From DATNPH01 sp036703315 (GTDB taxonomy: Bacteria; Cyanobacteriota; Cyanobacteriia; Cyanobacteriales; Coleofasciculaceae), in the NCBI GenBank assembly GCA_036703315.1, contig DATNPH010000194.1, positions 1 to 15,736 of the forward strand: a stretch of DNA of 15,736 bases, in the 5' to 3' direction. The notes under the pieces are model-generated. The model saw only the letters and a list, made by a program, of their open reading frames with translations. It did not search any database and was not told the DNA's origin. Shown here in pieces: positions 14,885 to 15,736 of the stretch (positions are counted from its first letter, which is position 1; the number at the start of each line of letters is the position of its first letter). Position numbers and translations under genes: made by a program.

Positions 14885-15379
14885 ATGGCTGATAGGACAC
14901 AAAGAGCAGCTCAACAACCAGAGATGCCCGATGAAGGAAATCTTTCGGATATACCCATCGAAGATACTGACCTTGTTTCGGATATCCCTGTCGAAGATAT
15001 TGGCGAACCAGTTATTTCGGATCTACCTCAGGAAATTACCGAATCCTATGGCACAGGTGTTGCTCTAGAGCCTGGGCTTGAAATTGGCGGACGAACTATG
15101 CATGATCGGATGGATCAGTATACATCGACGGGTCCAGAACTAACGGGGGGTGATGTGGATGCTCGTTGGGATCAGGCGGCTATGGTTGGTGACGAAGCAG
15201 TCGGAGGAACTGTTGCTACTCCTGATCAGAGTATTGTTGAAGAACTGGGAGCTGCTGTCGGGATAGATTATGATGATCGGGAATTTCTCAGGACAAACGA
15301 CATTTTGGAGGAGCGCGATGAAAGCAGATGGGAATTAGACCCTACGTCTTCTGAAGATTACCAGGAACGTCGGGATTAA
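14885..15379 (+). CDS. DUF6335-type acidic cyanobacterial protein
   Basis: A 164-residue, strongly acidic soluble protein without signal peptide or membrane segment. The N-terminal part contains three related units: SDIPIEDTDLV, SDIPVEDIGEPV and SDLPQEITES (about residues 21-54). The C-terminal part carries the motif I associate with DUF6335: ELTGGDVDARWDQAAMVGDEAVGGTVATPDQSIVEELG, then NDILEERDESRWELDPTSSEDYQER (some parts separated by a variable linker). Its function is unknown. AGGA six bases before the ATG is a good ribosome site. The stop codon overlaps that of the converging DUF389 gene. Confidence 0.8.
   Translation: MADRTQRAAQQPEMPDEGNLSDIPIEDTDLVSDIPVEDIGEPVISDLPQEITESYGTGVALEPGLEIGGRTMHDRMDQYTSTGPELTGGDVDARWDQAAMVGDEAVGGTVATPDQSIVEELGAAVGIDYDDREFLRTNDILEERDESRWELDPTSSEDYQERRD
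14943..14999 (+). repeat. 33-bp direct repeat inside the DUF6335 gene
   Basis: Two 24-base units starting at 14943 and 14976, each beginning TTTCGGATAT and ending TCGAAGATA, differ at only three positions and are 33 bases apart. A weaker third unit begins at 15015 (TTTCGGATCTACCT). They encode the SDIPxED repeats. Confidence 0.7.
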
Positions 15380-15736
15380 CATCTTCTTATTGAGCAACCA
15401 GAGATTGTTGTTTCATCCGCATCTACGAGAACTTCCTGCAATAGCGGTGAAAGTTTACCGCTCAATCGACCAGCGCGAACAAATTCAGCGTAGGTATCGG
15501 CTTCAATGGCTAACATTTCCTCTTGGAGTTTTTCTGTACCCAACTTTTGGAGGTGAGGATATTCATATCGCAACAGGAGTATTGCTGTAAAAGCCAGCGC
15601 CCAACTTAGGGGTTTACGAGCACGCTTGAGCGGTGTGTAGCCTGCTATTAAAAAAGTCAGCATACAGGAGAGAGTAATTCCCAGCAAATTCGTCAGGTAG
15701 AGTAGGGTTGCCCCTAAACTGAGAGACCAATTTCCT
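15376..15736 (-). CDS. DUF389 family membrane protein, N-terminus cut by window edge
   Basis: Only the last 119 residues are visible; the frame stays open to base 15736, so the start is outside. The segment LGATLLYLTNLLGITLSCMLTFLIAGY (partly before the TTG at 15687) is the characteristic final transmembrane block of DUF389 proteins, followed by a basic stretch (KRARKPLSW), another hydrophobic segment (ALAFTAILLL) and a soluble C-terminal tail. These are multi-spanning inner-membrane proteins of unknown function. The gene converges on the DUF6335 gene with a 4-base stop overlap. Confidence 0.7.
   Translation of the reverse strand, partial: GNWSLSLGATLLYLTNLLGITLSCMLTFLIAGYTPLKRARKPLSWALAFTAILLLRYEYPHLQKLGTEKLQEEMLAIEADTYAEFVRAGRLSGKLSPLLQEVLVDADETTISGCSIRRC

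Overview
The window looks like chromosomal DNA from a cyanobacterium, probably a large-genome filamentous one. I count ten copies of the HIP1 octamer GCGATCGC in 15.7 kb, where chance would give well under one. There are also several heptamer tandem repeats of the STRR kind, and a gene set typical of the group: an ETR1-like ethylene-binding histidine kinase and DUF1517, DUF1622, DUF6335 and DUF389 proteins. The genus cannot be fixed from the sequence alone.

Layout. 1-1890 (minus, runs off the left edge) is a CPA2 cation/proton antiporter fused to universal-stress domains. 1891-2451 is a 561-bp gene-free stretch rich in inverted repeats, including a nested 94-nt fold that could be a leader RNA or small RNA. 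2452-6759 (minus) is a 1435-residue hybrid histidine kinase: ethylene-binding membrane domain, four PAS domains, HisKA, HATPase, REC, REC, HPt. 6954-7826 (minus) is an aldo/keto reductase. 8161-8457 (plus) is a small secreted SH3b protein. 8714-9496 (minus) is an orphan ABC-2 permease, divergent from a stand-alone receiver protein (9829-10230, plus) that is followed by a DUF1517-like protein (10322-10930). 11099-11971 (plus) is an exported Ser/Thr/Arg-rich protein convergent with glutaminase (11975-13006, minus); a PHP phosphoesterase (13057-13893, minus) lies just upstream of the glutaminase. 14244-14741 (plus, DUF1622 membrane protein) and 14885-15379 (plus, DUF6335 acidic protein) converge on a truncated DUF389 membrane protein (15376-15736, minus).

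Functional theme. The genes form no single pathway. Most concern sensing and stress or ion homeostasis: antiporter with Usp domains, ethylene-type sensor kinase with its own phosphorelay, a single-domain receiver, and several envelope proteins. Glutaminase and the PHP enzyme look metabolic.

Most unusual points: (i) a 183-bp palindrome-flanked repeat element has been absorbed in frame into the kinase linker between the second receiver and HPt, and a second repeat-like segment lies inside the ATPase domain; (ii) the nested RNA-like fold upstream of the antiporter; (iii) a strong hairpin that serves as the end of the glutaminase gene and probably terminates both converging genes.
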